This document shows, one piece after another, positions 34,127 through 43,464 of a DNA stretch of 64,000 nt. The DNA is from Burkholderia dolosa (GTDB taxonomy: Bacteria > Pseudomonadota > Gammaproteobacteria > Burkholderiales > Burkholderiaceae): contig NZ_CABVPR010000017.1 in assembly GCF_902499135.1 (NCBI RefSeq), forward strand, positions 1 to 64,000, written 5' to 3'. The notes beneath the pieces were generated by a model. It was not told the DNA's origin, ran no database searches, and saw only the letters and a list, made by a program, of their open reading frames with translations. The stretch's first letter is position 1, and the number at the start of each line of letters is the position of its first letter. The position numbers and the translations under genes are program-made.

Positions 34127-35312
34127 TTTGGATATGAGAATTAACGATATAAGAATTTGGCGCCGATAATCAGTTAAATAAATTTCGCCAAACAGCCTGC
34201 ACATCAACGGTTCATTTCGACATACGCGAGCCTCCGGCAAAAAGGTTTAAATAGGACGCATGCGTCATGCCGAACCTCTCGATTCGGCGTTGGATCAACC
34301 AATGAGATCGGATATCGCACTGCTTCAAATACAAAGTTCGACGAGCGTAGCTTTTCCAGGTGGCCCAGAACGTACACTCCGTTTTGTCCGGACGACTTGA
34401 ATCGATGCGTATCGCTTCCGGCAGGAAAATAATTTAATATCGGAATCCGGCTTTACATGGTCACGCCAGACGTTCAATCAATGCATCACGCGGGCAACAC
34501 CGTACTTATCGATTCCACATCGACTGTGATATAATCCGCGCCCCATGCGGCATACTCGATCATCGAGGTAACGATTCAACACCGAATTCATGTACACGCC
34601 ACCAAACCGATCCGCTCTTAGTCTTTATCGAGATTTATCTGACCAAGTTTTCCTAGGAATTAACTTTTTTAATATTCTATGAAGTTAAATATTTCCCGGA
34701 TATCGGACATGTCCAATTTTGCAAACCGTACACTAAGACTTGTACTACTTTTGACATTTATTAACTGTTGAGTGAAAGCCGCCGCGCTGCGCGCTCCCGG
34801 CGACAACGCCTTCTGTCGCGGCCTTCCTCGACTGCGCCGCGCCTTGGTTGCGCGCGCGGTTCGCAACCGCAAGTGCTCGGTCCAGCACACTCGAGTTCCG
34901 CGATTGATCCGGAACGTCAGTCGATCGCAAGACAATCGTGATCCGCAGTCGGCGAGCCTGGCGACGACATGGCGTCTCTCCGGTCAGGCGATTTTCTTTG
35001 GCGGTGTGCAAGCGACGGACGGTGGCGCTGCAATAGCGTCGCGTCCGGCGACTGGGTACGACGCGCCGCGGCTAAGGTTTCGCGACGTTGCGTCGATCTC
35101 GGGCAAATTCCGTGCGACGTTGCCGACGGGCGCCGGAATCAGCGCCTGGGCGCCACCGTCGGCGCAACCCGGTTCCGGCGAGCATTTCGAGATTGCAGCG
35201 ATTCCGCAGAGGACCTTTCCTGTGCAACGCATTAATCGTCGACTGCGCGATCTTCAATAATGGCCGCTAGATCTGCCCGTTATCGAGCCGGGCGAACAAA
35301 CGACCAGAGTTC
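34127..35312. other. 1.2-kb gap between fimbrial operon and porin pseudogene
   Basis: I see no credible gene here. About 34130-34780 is unusually AT-rich; about 34790-35300 returns to GC-rich sequence without protein-like frames. A perfect inverted repeat TTAACTT (34660-34666) / AAGTTAA (34682-34688) lies in the AT-rich part. The fimbrial promoter must be in the left portion on the minus strand. Confidence 0.5.
34506..34535 (+). promoter_or_regulatory. Orphan extended -10 promoter-like site
   Basis: TATAAT at 34530-34535 is preceded by TGA, an extended -10 (TGN-TATAAT). TTATCG at 34506-34511 is a weak -35 with an 18-base spacer. It points rightward into 780 bases without a gene, towards the porin pseudogene. 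It could drive the porin or an unannotated small RNA. The evidence is the box alone. Confidence 0.4.
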
Positions 35313-36546
35313 ATGCATTCCAATAAAACGACCAAGCGCGCGAGCTGCCGCCTGAGCAACTTCGCGGGGACCGTCATTGCCGCATCGGTAAGCAGCTTCG
35401 CGCCGGGCATCGCATTCGCACAGAGCAGCGTGATGCTGTACGGCCTGATCGACACGTCGATCACGTATGCGACCCACCAGCGCACACATGGCGCAGGTTC
35501 ACCAGGCAGCGGCAGCGTCGCGATCACGAGCGGCGCGCTGAATGCGTCGCGCTGGGGACTGCGCGGCCGCGAAGACTTGCGGCGGCGCAGTCGCAGCGGT
35601 GTTCGCGCTCGAAAACGGCTTTTCCGGCACCAGCGGCGCACTGTCGCAGAAAGGGGGCGACCTGTTCGGGCGCCAGGCGTGGGTCGGCATCGGTTCGAAA
35701 ACGGCCGGCACGCTGACGTTCGGCCGCCAGTACGACCCGATTCTCGACTTCGTGACGCCGCTCGGCGCGTCGGGGCCCGGCTGGGGCGGCAATCTGGCGG
35801 TCCATCCGTAGGTCCATCCGTACGACAACGACGACTCGAACCGCAATCTGCGGATCAATCACGCGGTGAAGTACACGAGCCCGACGTACCGCGGGCTGAC
35901 GTTCGGCGCGATGATCGGACTGTCGAACACGGCCGGCCGGTTCGCGAACAACGCCGCATGGAGCGCGGGCATCTCGTATGCAAACGGACCGCTGAAACTC
36001 GGCGCCGGCTATTTGAAGATCAGCCGCGATCGCCACGCGGCAAACCCCGACGGCGCGCTGAGCACGGTCGACGGCTCGACGACGATCACCGGCGGCAACC
36101 AGCAGATCTGGGCGATGGCCGCGCGCTATGCGTTCGGCGTCCATTCTGTCGGCGCGTCGTGGTCGCACTCGGCCACCGACGGCGTAACGGGCGTGCTGCA
36201 GGGCAGCGGCATCACGCGGCTGAACGGCGAATCGCTCGTCTTCGACAACTTCACCGTCGACGGACGCTGCTTCGTCACGCCCGCCTTCAGCGTGGCGGCC
36301 GCATACACATACACGATGGGCCGTTTCGACACACGCAGCGGCCAGACGCGCCCGAAATGGAATCAGCTCGTCGCGCAGGCCGACTATGCGCTGTCGAAGC
36401 GCACGGACGCGTACGTCGAAGGCGTCTATCAGAACGTCAGCGGCGGCAACGGCAACGCCGCGTTCAACGCGACGATCTGGACATTGACGCCTTCGGCCGG
36501 CAGCAACCAGGCCGTGATCGCGCTGGGCCTGCGGCACCGGTTCTGA
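35313..36546 (+). pseudogene. Burkholderia-type porin, frameshifted and interrupted
   Basis: The gene starts with a signal peptide ending GIAFAQS, then VMLYGLIDTSITYAT, the usual trimeric-porin start. The frame is lost near 35575, where one extra base in GACTTGCGGCGG shifts reading; the correct continuation GGAVAAVFALENGF is in another frame. A second lesion is TAG at about 35809-35811, made by a 12-bp tandem duplication of GGTCCATCCGTA. The rest, to LGLRHRF at 36546, is intact (VKYTSPTYRGLTFGAMIGLS, AAAYTYTMGRFDT). Both lesions look recent because the remaining codons are well kept. Confidence 0.85.
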
Positions 36547-36565
36547 GCCGATGCGATTCTCCAAC

Positions 36566-36727
36566 GTCGTCGGCGAGCCGGCTCGCGCGACGCACGGACA
36601 CGCGCTCGGAACGCTCGGCGTGCAGGCATCGCAGTTCGACACCGCCAGCGTCGGCAACGAAAAGCCGGTCGCGCTCGGCCGCGATGGAGCGGCATGGGCG
36701 CAGAACCGCCGCGCCGATCTCGCCTAT
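36566..36727 (+). pseudogene. Pal/OmpA C-terminal fragment
   Basis: One frame reads LGVQASQFDTASVGNEKPVA and GAAWAQNRRADLAY, the C-terminal end of a peptidoglycan-associated (Pal-like) OmpA domain. No matching N-terminal part lies upstream: the porin stop is only 20 bases away. This is a leftover of a gene lost by deletion. The surrounding 420 bases have no other recognisable sequence. Confidence 0.55.
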
Positions 36728-36970
36728 GGTGGCCGGAAGCCGCCGTGTCGGGCGGCTCGATGCCGCGCCGACGATCGAGTCGGCGCCACGGCCGCCGCCG
36801 CAGCGCTTGCTGCTTCGCCGCAGCAAGCGGCACGAGCCGGCCTGTCACGCGCGCGATACGAAAAAAGCATGGAATAAACGACCGCCGCGACACGTTTCGT
36901 CGGCGCGCGGGCACGTGCTTGACGCGATCCTGCCCTTTCCTGCTGCCTGCGCGTCGAAAGGAGATCGAAA

Positions 36971-37120
36971 ATGAAATCGGCAACGTTGGCCGCGACACTG
37001 ATCGCGGCGCTGGCGCTTCTGCTAACGACGGGCTGCACGTCGCCGGACGGCGGAGCTTCACAGGGCTCGTCGATGAGCCGATACGGCGGCGGCGGTTCGG
37101 GAGGCGGAAGCGGCTACTGA
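36971..37120 (+). CDS. Small lipoprotein, Gly/Ser-rich tail
   Basis: This 49-residue gene has an excellent ribosome binding site (AAGGAGAT, 7 bases before the ATG). The product has MKSATLAATLIAALALLLTT followed by GC, so a lipobox LTTGC with Cys22. The mature peptide is about 28 residues, ending in a glycine-serine repeat (RYGGGGSGGGSGY). It would be an outer-membrane or periplasmic lipopeptide. I do not recognise a function. It follows the Pal fragment, so it may once have belonged with a Pal-like gene. Confidence 0.65.
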   Translation: MKSATLAATLIAALALLLTTGCTSPDGGASQGSSMSRYGGGGSGGGSGY

Positions 37121-37898
37121 GCGACCGGGTGCCGGCATGGCCGCGCCGCGCGCGCATGGCGGCCAAGCAGCCGCGCGCTGCGCGCGACGCGCGGCGTTCA
37201 GCGCACGACTTCATGCGGCACACCGGCGTGGGCTGCCGTTGCGCTCGGCGACTGACCGCGTCGGGTCGCGCACCGACAATTCGCCGGCCCGCGCGAGTTC
37301 GTCCTTACGAGCGCGTCGGCGAAGCCTGGCATCCGCTGCCGATACGACGCCATATGTGATCGCCTGAGCGACCGACGTCCGCGCCTCTTTCACGCCGCCG
37401 TTTGTCAGCCCGGCAAACGGTGCGCGCAGCAGTTTCGACGGCTACGGCGGTTTCGTCGCGCGTTGCCGTCACCCGTGCAGTACCGCAGAGCGGCACGGAC
37501 GTCGTCCATGCTGTAGCTGCCGATTCGGGACCCTTGTCCACGATGACGTACCGAACAACGAACCGCCCAGCGAACCGGGCGCCGGGCGGCCGGCCGACGA
37601 ACGATGCGCCGTCGCTCCCCGGTCGGCATGCCGACGCAATCGACAGCTCACACGACGTCGCGCGCGCCGCACGCACTGATCGGCGCCGCGCACACCGGAA
37701 GCGGCGCTGGCGGCCCCCGCGTCGCGCCCGCCGCACGCGGCAAGCGTCAGCGCGCCTGCGTCAACCAGCGCCGCCCGCAGGTGCCGCACCGTGCATGTTT
37801 CATGGTAATGTCGTGCGCATCCCGGTTTGCCGGCGCTTCCGCGATGGGCAGCAAGGCGTCTCGCCCGCCGTCGCGACATCGTGTCGAGGTCCAAGATC
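37121..37898. other. Gap without a recognised gene
   Basis: No frame here carries a recognisable family. On the minus strand, pieces such as FVVRYVIVDKGPESA (about 37505-37560) and GALTLAACGG, a lipobox-like string near 37720, appear in different frames. They may be remnants of a decayed lipoprotein gene. I cannot name it. Confidence 0.3.
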
Positions 37899-39443
37899 AT
37901 GGCAGTCAGGGCGTCCCTCCTGAACTCCGTTCTCGCCACTCCCCCTTCCGGCAATTACTGCGTGTCGGCCGCATTGCGGCCGTCGATGCTCCTCACGCTG
38001 TTCGAGGACGTTCGTCCGATGGCGCTGTCCGGGCTCGCGAGCGGCTTCGTCGCGGCCGTCACGCTGATCCGTCTGCAACAACTGTGGTGTCTCGCGTGGC
38101 TCGTCGCCGACGTCGGCCTGCTCGTCGCGCGCCTCGCGATCGCGCATGCGTACCGCGTGCGCCGCGACGCCGGCGACGATCGCGCCGAATACTGGGCGAC
38201 GCGTTATGCGCCCGTGTCGCTTGCCGCCTGCTTCGTGCTCGGCCTCGGCGTGATGGGATGCATCGACTCGGCCGACGTCGAGCTCGGCACGCTGTCGGTG
38301 ATGGTCGCCGGCGGCGTGTTCGGCGGGATCGCGTCGCGCAATTCGGCGCTGCCGCGCCTCGCGATGACGCAGGTTGCGCTCGGCGTGCTGCCGATCGGCG
38401 TCGGCGCGCTGCTCGCGGACCGCCCCGGCGCGTGGCTGCTGGTGCCGCCGCTCGCGATCTATCTCGCGGCGATGCGCACGGTCGTCCAGCGCCATTACCG
38501 CGTGCTCGTCGCGCTGATCGCCGCGCGCCAGCGCAACGCCGAACTCGTCGCGCGCTTCGACGCCGCGCTCACCTATATGCCGCACGGCCTGTGCATGATC
38601 GACGGCGAGCGCCGCGTGGTCGTCGCGAACCGGCGCACCGCGCAGCTGTTCGGCTCGCCGCGCGAAATCATGCTCGATACGCCGCTGCCCGACGTCGTCG
38701 CGGCACTGGGCGCGCATGCCGCGACCGATGCGAACGGCCTCGCCGCACGGTGTGCGGACTGGCTGAACCGCGACGAAGCGGCGCCGTTCGACATCGCGCT
38801 CGGCGACGGTCGCCAGCTCGAGCTCACGCGCCATCGCGTGCCGGACGGCAATGCGGTGATCATCGTCGAGGACGTCACCGCGCGGCGCGAGACCGAGCAG
38901 CATATCCGGCACCTCGCGCGGCACGACGCGCTGACGGGGCTGCCGAATCGCCACGAGTTGCATGCGCAACTGAAGCGGATGCTCGCGCGCGGGCAGCGGC
39001 AGCCCGGGCTGGCGCTCGCGGTCATGTATCTCGACCTCGACGGCTTCAAGCCGATCAACGACCGCTTCGGCCACCACGCCGGCGACGAGGTGCTGATGCA
39101 GGTCGCGCAGCGGCTCGGCGGCACGCTGCCGCACGGCGAGCTCGCCGCGCGCGTCGGCGGCGACGAGTTCATCGTCGCGATCGAAGACACGACGATGCCG
39201 GCATGCTCGACCCTCGCCGCGCGGATCATCGAGCGGATTTCGGCGCCGTATACGCTGTCGATCGGCGAGACGGTCAGCTTCGGGATCAGCATCGGCATCG
39301 CGCTCGACGACGGGCACGGCTCGCCCGACGAGTTGATCCGCCAGGCCGACAGCGCGCTGTACGACGCGAAGTCGGCCGGCAAGGGCATTTACCGCTTCTA
39401 CTCGAGCGGGAGCCGGCGTATCGCGCCGGCCACCGCGAACTGA
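37899..39443 (+). CDS. Membrane diguanylate cyclase (PAS-GGDEF)
   Basis: The 514-residue protein should make cyclic di-GMP from two GTP. It has about five or six transmembrane helices in residues 35-215, a PAS-like sensor (FDAALTYMPHGLCMIDGERR, around 228-350), and a GGDEF domain (RHDALTGLPNRHEL, DLDGFKPINDRFGHHAGDE, RVGGDEF with the site at about 419-423). No RxxD lies at the usual I-site position before GGDEF, so product inhibition is unlikely. There is no EAL domain. The ATG at 37899 follows GAGG. A longer frame from 37827 lacks a good ribosome binding site. Confidence 0.93.
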   Translation: MAVRASLLNSVLATPPSGNYCVSAALRPSMLLTLFEDVRPMALSGLASGFVAAVTLIRLQQLWCLAWLVADVGLLVARLAIAHAYRVRRDAGDDRAEYWATRYAPVSLAACFVLGLGVMGCIDSADVELGTLSVMVAGGVFGGIASRNSALPRLAMTQVALGVLPIGVGALLADRPGAWLLVPPLAIYLAAMRTVVQRHYRVLVALIAARQRNAELVARFDAALTYMPHGLCMIDGERRVVVANRRTAQLFGSPREIMLDTPLPDVVAALGAHAATDANGLAARCADWLNRDEAAPFDIALGDGRQLELTRHRVPDGNAVIIVEDVTARRETEQHIRHLARHDALTGLPNRHELHAQLKRMLARGQRQPGLALAVMYLDLDGFKPINDRFGHHAGDEVLMQVAQRLGGTLPHGELAARVGGDEFIVAIEDTTMPACSTLAARIIERISAPYTLSIGETVSFGISIGIALDDGHGSPDELIRQADSALYDAKSAGKGIYRFYSSGSRRIAPATAN

Positions 39444-39640
39444 CCGGCCGGCCCGCGCGCCGCACGATCGCCGGTTCGGCAACGCTCTCCACCGTCCGCC
39501 GACGATTCATTTCCGAAACATTTCCCGCGGTTTCGCCTGCGTGCGGTGTGGCCGCGCGCGTATCGACGTCACGTGACGTGTTCCGTAACATCGCCGCGCG
39601 CCGCGCGGCACGTTCGCCGCAGAAGCCTGCACGATCGATG

Positions 39641-39663
39641 CAGCGGCCGGCTTTTGGCCGCTG
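39641..39663 (+). other. Stem-loop ahead of the RMF-like gene
   Basis: CAGCGGCC (39641-39648) and GGCCGCTG (39656-39663) form an 8-bp perfect stem with loop GGCTTTT. It is 50 bases before the next ATG and 198 bases after the diguanylate cyclase stop. It could terminate that gene or sit in the leader of the next. Confidence 0.45.
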
Positions 39664-39712
39664 GCACTCTTATTGCTCCCTGACAGGAAACAGCACGTCA
39701 CGGAGCTTGCCC

Positions 39713-39985
39713 ATGAATACCGTCGAAGTCATCAGCCGCGCCGAAACGATCGACGAATCGGCCGTGATCGACGGCGCATCGCTGATCCGGCGGCTCGTCG
39801 CCGGGTCGCGGTCGCGCGTCGGCGAAGCCGCATGCGTCGACAATCCGCCGCTCACGCTGTACGGCGCGTACCGGCAGGGCATCGCCGATCATGCGGCGCG
39901 GCGCGCGAATCCGTATCGCGCCGGCAGCCGGTTTTGGGCGCTGTGGGAGGAAGGACGTATCGAAGCTGAAACATCCGGTCGTTGA
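39713..39985 (+). CDS. Small RMF-like protein
   Basis: The 90-residue product starts at an ATG with GGAG eight bases upstream. The C-terminal half, AYRQGIADHAARRANPYRAG then SRFWALWEEGR, has the spacing of ribosome modulation factor (G-x2-AG/QG, a Pro-Tyr, then W-x2-W/GW-EG). RMF binds the 30S subunit to make inactive 100S ribosomes. The first 45 residues have no match I know and are longer than in classical RMF. The assignment rests on pattern alone, and an unrelated small protein is possible. Confidence 0.55.
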   Translation: MNTVEVISRAETIDESAVIDGASLIRRLVAGSRSRVGEAACVDNPPLTLYGAYRQGIADHAARRANPYRAGSRFWALWEEGRIEAETSGR

Positions 39986-40174
39986 CGCGGCGTTCCGCAG
40001 CTTCGACGGCGGTTCCGCCGCAATTCGCGCTCGACGCGAAGCGGCACGGCGGCGCACCGCTCGGCGTCGCGTTGCGCCGCGCCCGCGGCCCGCACTGACG
40101 GTCGAAGCATCCGCGGCGCGCCGCGAACGTTTCCCGATAAGATGGCAGCTCCCCGTTGATCGCACGACGCCGCC

Positions 40175-41230
40175 ATGACCGCCCCCTCTTCCTCGTCGCC
40201 CCGCAATCCCATTCACTGCGAAATCGATCTCGACGCGCGCGGCAAGCACGCCGGCTACCTGCGGCTGCCGCATTCCGTGCACCGTTCGGCGTACGGCTGG
40301 CTGCCGATCCCGATCGCGTCGATCCGCAACGGCGACGGCCCGACCGCGCTCGTGATGGCCGGCAATCACGGCGACGAATACGAAGGCCAGATCATCGTGT
40401 CGCAACTGATGCGCGAGATCGAGCCGGAGATGATCAGCGGGCAGCTGATCCTGCTGCCGATGGCGAATTTCCCGGCAGCGGACGCGGGCCTGCGCGTGTC
40501 GCCGCTCGACGAAGGCAACCTGAACCGCAGCTTCCCCGGCGATCCGACCGGCACGCCGACGCAGATGATCGCCCATTACATCGAGCACGCGCTGCTGTCG
40601 CGCGCGCAGTATCTGGTCGACCTGCATTCCGGCGGCAGCTCGCTGCTGTATCACGGCGGCAACATGCTCGCGATCGATCCGCTCGACGCGGACGAAGCCG
40701 CGAAGCTCAACGGGCTGCTCGTCGCGTTCGGGTTGCCGAACGCGCTGCTGCATGCGCCGAATCCCGTGCATTCCGCATCGGCCGCACGTCGTCAGGGTGC
40801 GATCTCGATCGTCACCGAACTCGGCGGCGCGGGCATGGCCGATCCGTCGCTGATCCGGCTCGGCCGCCACGGGCTGCTGCACTACCTCGGCTACATCGGG
40901 CTGCTGCGCGGCACGCTCGTGCCCGCTGCGCCGCCGACGGTCACGCGCTTCATGCGCGTCGACGGCGACCGCCACTTCGTCTATGCATACGAGCGCGGCC
41001 TGTATGAACCGCTCGTCGAACTCGGCGACCGCGTGAAAGCCGGGCAGCCGGCCGCGTGGGTCCACTTTCCGGACACGCCGTTGCGCGAGCCGATGCTGCA
41101 TCGGTTCAACGGCGACGGCGAAGTCGTGTGCAAACGCGTGCCCGCGCAGGTGCGGCGCGGCGATTGTCTGTTCCAGCTCGCCGAGCCGGCCGCGGCGCCG
41201 AGCGTCCAGCGGGTGTCCGCGACCGCGTGA
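40175..41230 (+). CDS. Succinylglutamate desuccinylase/aspartoacylase-family zinc deacylase
   Basis: The 351-residue product belongs to the M14-like AstE/AspA deacylases. It has the zinc site GNHGDEYEG (His65, Glu68), a third ligand in LVDLHSGG (His151), GNLNRSFPG with substrate-binding Asn/Arg (about 114-122), and the catalytic Glu in VTELGGAG (about 215). These enzymes remove acyl groups from N-acyl amino acids. It resembles the subgroup with DoeB (N-acetyl-diaminobutyrate deacetylase) more than AspA, but the substrate is uncertain. The start codon at 40175 has no strong ribosome binding site. It is not in an obvious operon. Confidence 0.85.
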   Translation: MTAPSSSSPRNPIHCEIDLDARGKHAGYLRLPHSVHRSAYGWLPIPIASIRNGDGPTALVMAGNHGDEYEGQIIVSQLMREIEPEMISGQLILLPMANFPAADAGLRVSPLDEGNLNRSFPGDPTGTPTQMIAHYIEHALLSRAQYLVDLHSGGSSLLYHGGNMLAIDPLDADEAAKLNGLLVAFGLPNALLHAPNPVHSASAARRQGAISIVTELGGAGMADPSLIRLGRHGLLHYLGYIGLLRGTLVPAAPPTVTRFMRVDGDRHFVYAYERGLYEPLVELGDRVKAGQPAAWVHFPDTPLREPMLHRFNGDGEVVCKRVPAQVRRGDCLFQLAEPAAAPSVQRVSATA

Positions 41231-41839
41231 CGGCCTGCGCGGCCCATCAGATGTCGTAGCGCGCGCAACGTGCTGCCCGGCGTCGCACGTTGCGCGCCGC
41301 GCATTGCACCGCGACGTGTAGTCGAAACCGCACGCTATCGGCGACGTGCGAACGACGAGCGCAGCAAGCTCCGCGTGCGCTTCGCGCGATGCAGCCGACA
41401 CCATAGCTGGCAGCATCGCTCTTCCCCTGCGCTACGCCACTGACGGAACGCATCCCGTCATCGGCATCTGCAACGCGGCTCGCGATTCCGGACGATCGCC
41501 GCAAGCGAACCGAACAAGAGAACGGCGAACAACACAGACGCCGCACGCTCGCCCGGAATCAGCCGACCTCTCGCAGATATCCGTCTCATACGTCCATCGT
41601 CGTTTCCGCTGCGAGCCTTCTGACGCACGCCGCGAAATCCTTATCGAAATTGCTTCGTTCGTCTTTGCGCGCCGCGCCGCTAACGTGTTCGGAACGACGG
41701 CGGCCGGCCGCGCGCGTCACGCGATACGCAACGGCCGCCGTGATCACGACAACCGCGCGGCGATAACGGAACGACGCGCGCGGGCCACGCGCCCGCGCGC
41801 CGAGCACAACGTCCGTATCGCGCGCTCTTCGCGACGCCC
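41231..41839. other. Gap with a 12-bp hairpin
   Basis: No gene is recognised in these 609 bases. GCGCGCAACGTG (41261-41272) and CACGTTGCGCGC (41286-41297) form a perfect 12-bp stem with a 13-base loop, 30 bases after the deacylase stop. It probably ends that transcript although no T-run follows. The rest is GC-rich and featureless to me. Confidence 0.5.
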
Positions 41840-42400
41840 ATGGCCACGAACGACCGCATCATCGATACGACGCCGCTCGACGTCCGCGCGCAGCCGCTGA
41901 TCGACGCGCTGATCGACGAATACGCGACGCGCTACGCCGCGTACCGTGCCGACAGCGGCGCGGCCGCGCGCGACGAACTCGCACGCTACCCGGCCGAGCT
42001 GTTTGCGCCGCCGGACGGCGCGTTCATCCTGCTGCTGCGCGACGGCGAAACGATCGGCGGCGGCGCGTTCAAGCGCTACGACACGCAGACGGCCGAGCTG
42101 AAGCGCATCTGGACCCGCACGGATCTGCGCCGCCAGGGCCTCGCGCGACGCATCGTCGATGCGCTCGAAGCGCGCGCCGCGCAGCAGGGCTATCGACGCG
42201 TCTACCTGACCACGGGCTTTCGTCAGCCGGAAGCGTGGGCGCTGTACGACCGCACCGGCTATACGCGGCTGTTCGATCCGTCGATCGACCCCGAAGCGTA
42301 TTTCCATCTGCGCTTCGGCAAGGATCTCGTCGATCCGTCTCGCACGTCGACGCTTGCCGACCTGTGGGCGCCCGTGCCCGAGCCCGCGCTGCCGCGCTGA
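41840..42400 (+). CDS. GNAT-family N-acetyltransferase
   Basis: The 186-residue protein has the GNAT fold: a strand with GGGAFKRYDTQTAELKRIWT, the acetyl-CoA pyrophosphate loop RRQGLARRIVDALEA (about 98-112), and the C-terminal VYLTTGFRQPEAWALYDRTG (about 123-142). It transfers an acetyl group from acetyl-CoA to an amine whose identity cannot be told. It lies 54 bases upstream of the binding-protein gene on the same strand and may be part of the transport block, perhaps modifying a taken-up amine. Confidence 0.88.
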   Translation: MATNDRIIDTTPLDVRAQPLIDALIDEYATRYAAYRADSGAAARDELARYPAELFAPPDGAFILLLRDGETIGGGAFKRYDTQTAELKRIWTRTDLRRQGLARRIVDALEARAAQQGYRRVYLTTGFRQPEAWALYDRTGYTRLFDPSIDPEAYFHLRFGKDLVDPSRTSTLADLWAPVPEPALPR

Positions 42401-42453
42401 ACGCGCGCGGCAGCCGTTCCCGATCCGATTCCGCTTTCACGACAGGACTTTTC

Positions 42454-43407
42454 ATGCCACGACCCGCATCTCTTCGTTCCGATGCCGTTCGCACGCTGGC
42501 TGCCGCGTTGATCGGCGCGGCCGCATTCGCCGCCGTCACGGCCGCGAGCGCCGCGACGTTCGATCTGAGCCCCGAACAGCGCGGCCGCCCGCGCGGCACC
42601 GCGGATCCGGCCGTCGAACGCGCGGTGCCCGCATCGTTCAGGTTCGTCGAACCCGGCACGCTGACGATCGGAATCGCGCCGAGCCTGCCGCCGATCAGCT
42701 CGTATGCGACCGACGCGCGTACGGTGATCGGCTTCGACGCGGACGTCGGCCAGCTCGTTGCCGACACGCTCGGCCGCAAGCTGAAAATCGTCGCGCTCGC
42801 GTGGGCGGACTGGCCGCTTGCGCTCGAATCGGGGAAAGTCGACGCGGTCATTTCGAACGTGACGGTGACCGAGGAGCGCAAGCGGAAGTTCGACTTCTCG
42901 ACGTACCGCAAGGATCAGGTCGGCTTCTACGTGCGCAACGACAGTCCGATTCGATCGATCCGGGAACCGAAGGACGTCGCGGGGCTGCGCATCGTGACCG
43001 ACGCCGGCACCAACCAGGAAAAGATCCTGCTCGCGTGGGATCGCGACAACGTCGCGCACGGGCTGAAGCCCGTGCAGGTGCAGTACTACGACGATCAGGC
43101 AATGCGGATCGTCGCGGTGCAGTCGGGCCGCGCGGATGCCGTGTTCAGCGTGAACTCGGTGCTCGCGTATCAGAGCGCGCAGCAGCGCAAGACGCGGCTC
43201 GTCGGTGCGATCAGCGGCGGCTGGCCGCGCACGGCCGACATCGCGATCGCGACGCGCAAGGGCAGCGGGCTCAGCGAACCGCTGACCGTCGCGCTGAACG
43301 AGCTGATCAGGAACGGCCGCTATCGGCAGATCCTCGATCGCTGGAACCTCGCGTCCGAAGCGATCGACCAGTCGCACACGAATCCGCCCGGGCTGCCGAA
43401 GATCTGA
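42454..43407 (+). CDS. ABC transporter solute-binding protein (family 3), copy A
   Basis: The 317-residue product has a signal peptide ending AASAA, then a 30-residue linker and an SBP_bac_3 domain (LTIGIAPSLPPISSYATDAR, GFDADVGQLVADTLGRKLKI, VDAVISNVTVTEERKRKFDF). Such proteins bind amino acids or small amines. Position next to flavin monooxygenases and a permease-ATPase suggests an organosulfur or amine substrate. The closest local relative is the protein at 47730-48671, sharing the SYATDARTV, WADWPL and NPPGLP stretches. AGGA precedes the ATG. Confidence 0.92.
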   Translation: MPRPASLRSDAVRTLAAALIGAAAFAAVTAASAATFDLSPEQRGRPRGTADPAVERAVPASFRFVEPGTLTIGIAPSLPPISSYATDARTVIGFDADVGQLVADTLGRKLKIVALAWADWPLALESGKVDAVISNVTVTEERKRKFDFSTYRKDQVGFYVRNDSPIRSIREPKDVAGLRIVTDAGTNQEKILLAWDRDNVAHGLKPVQVQYYDDQAMRIVAVQSGRADAVFSVNSVLAYQSAQQRKTRLVGAISGGWPRTADIAIATRKGSGLSEPLTVALNELIRNGRYRQILDRWNLASEAIDQSHTNPPGLPKI

Positions 43408-43464
43408 GCCCGGCCGCTGTCCTGCCACTGCGCTGTTGCGCAGCACGCACGAACGCCGCCCATC

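Noticed and set aside
34669-34935. An 88-codon minus-strand frame in the gap before the fimbrial genes
   Set aside because: No ribosome binding site, no conserved pattern, and it runs across the GC transition.
36551-36877. A 108-codon frame covering the Pal fragment as a real gene
   Set aside because: Only the middle 54 codons match a Pal C-terminus; the rest is random-looking, so I call it a fragment.
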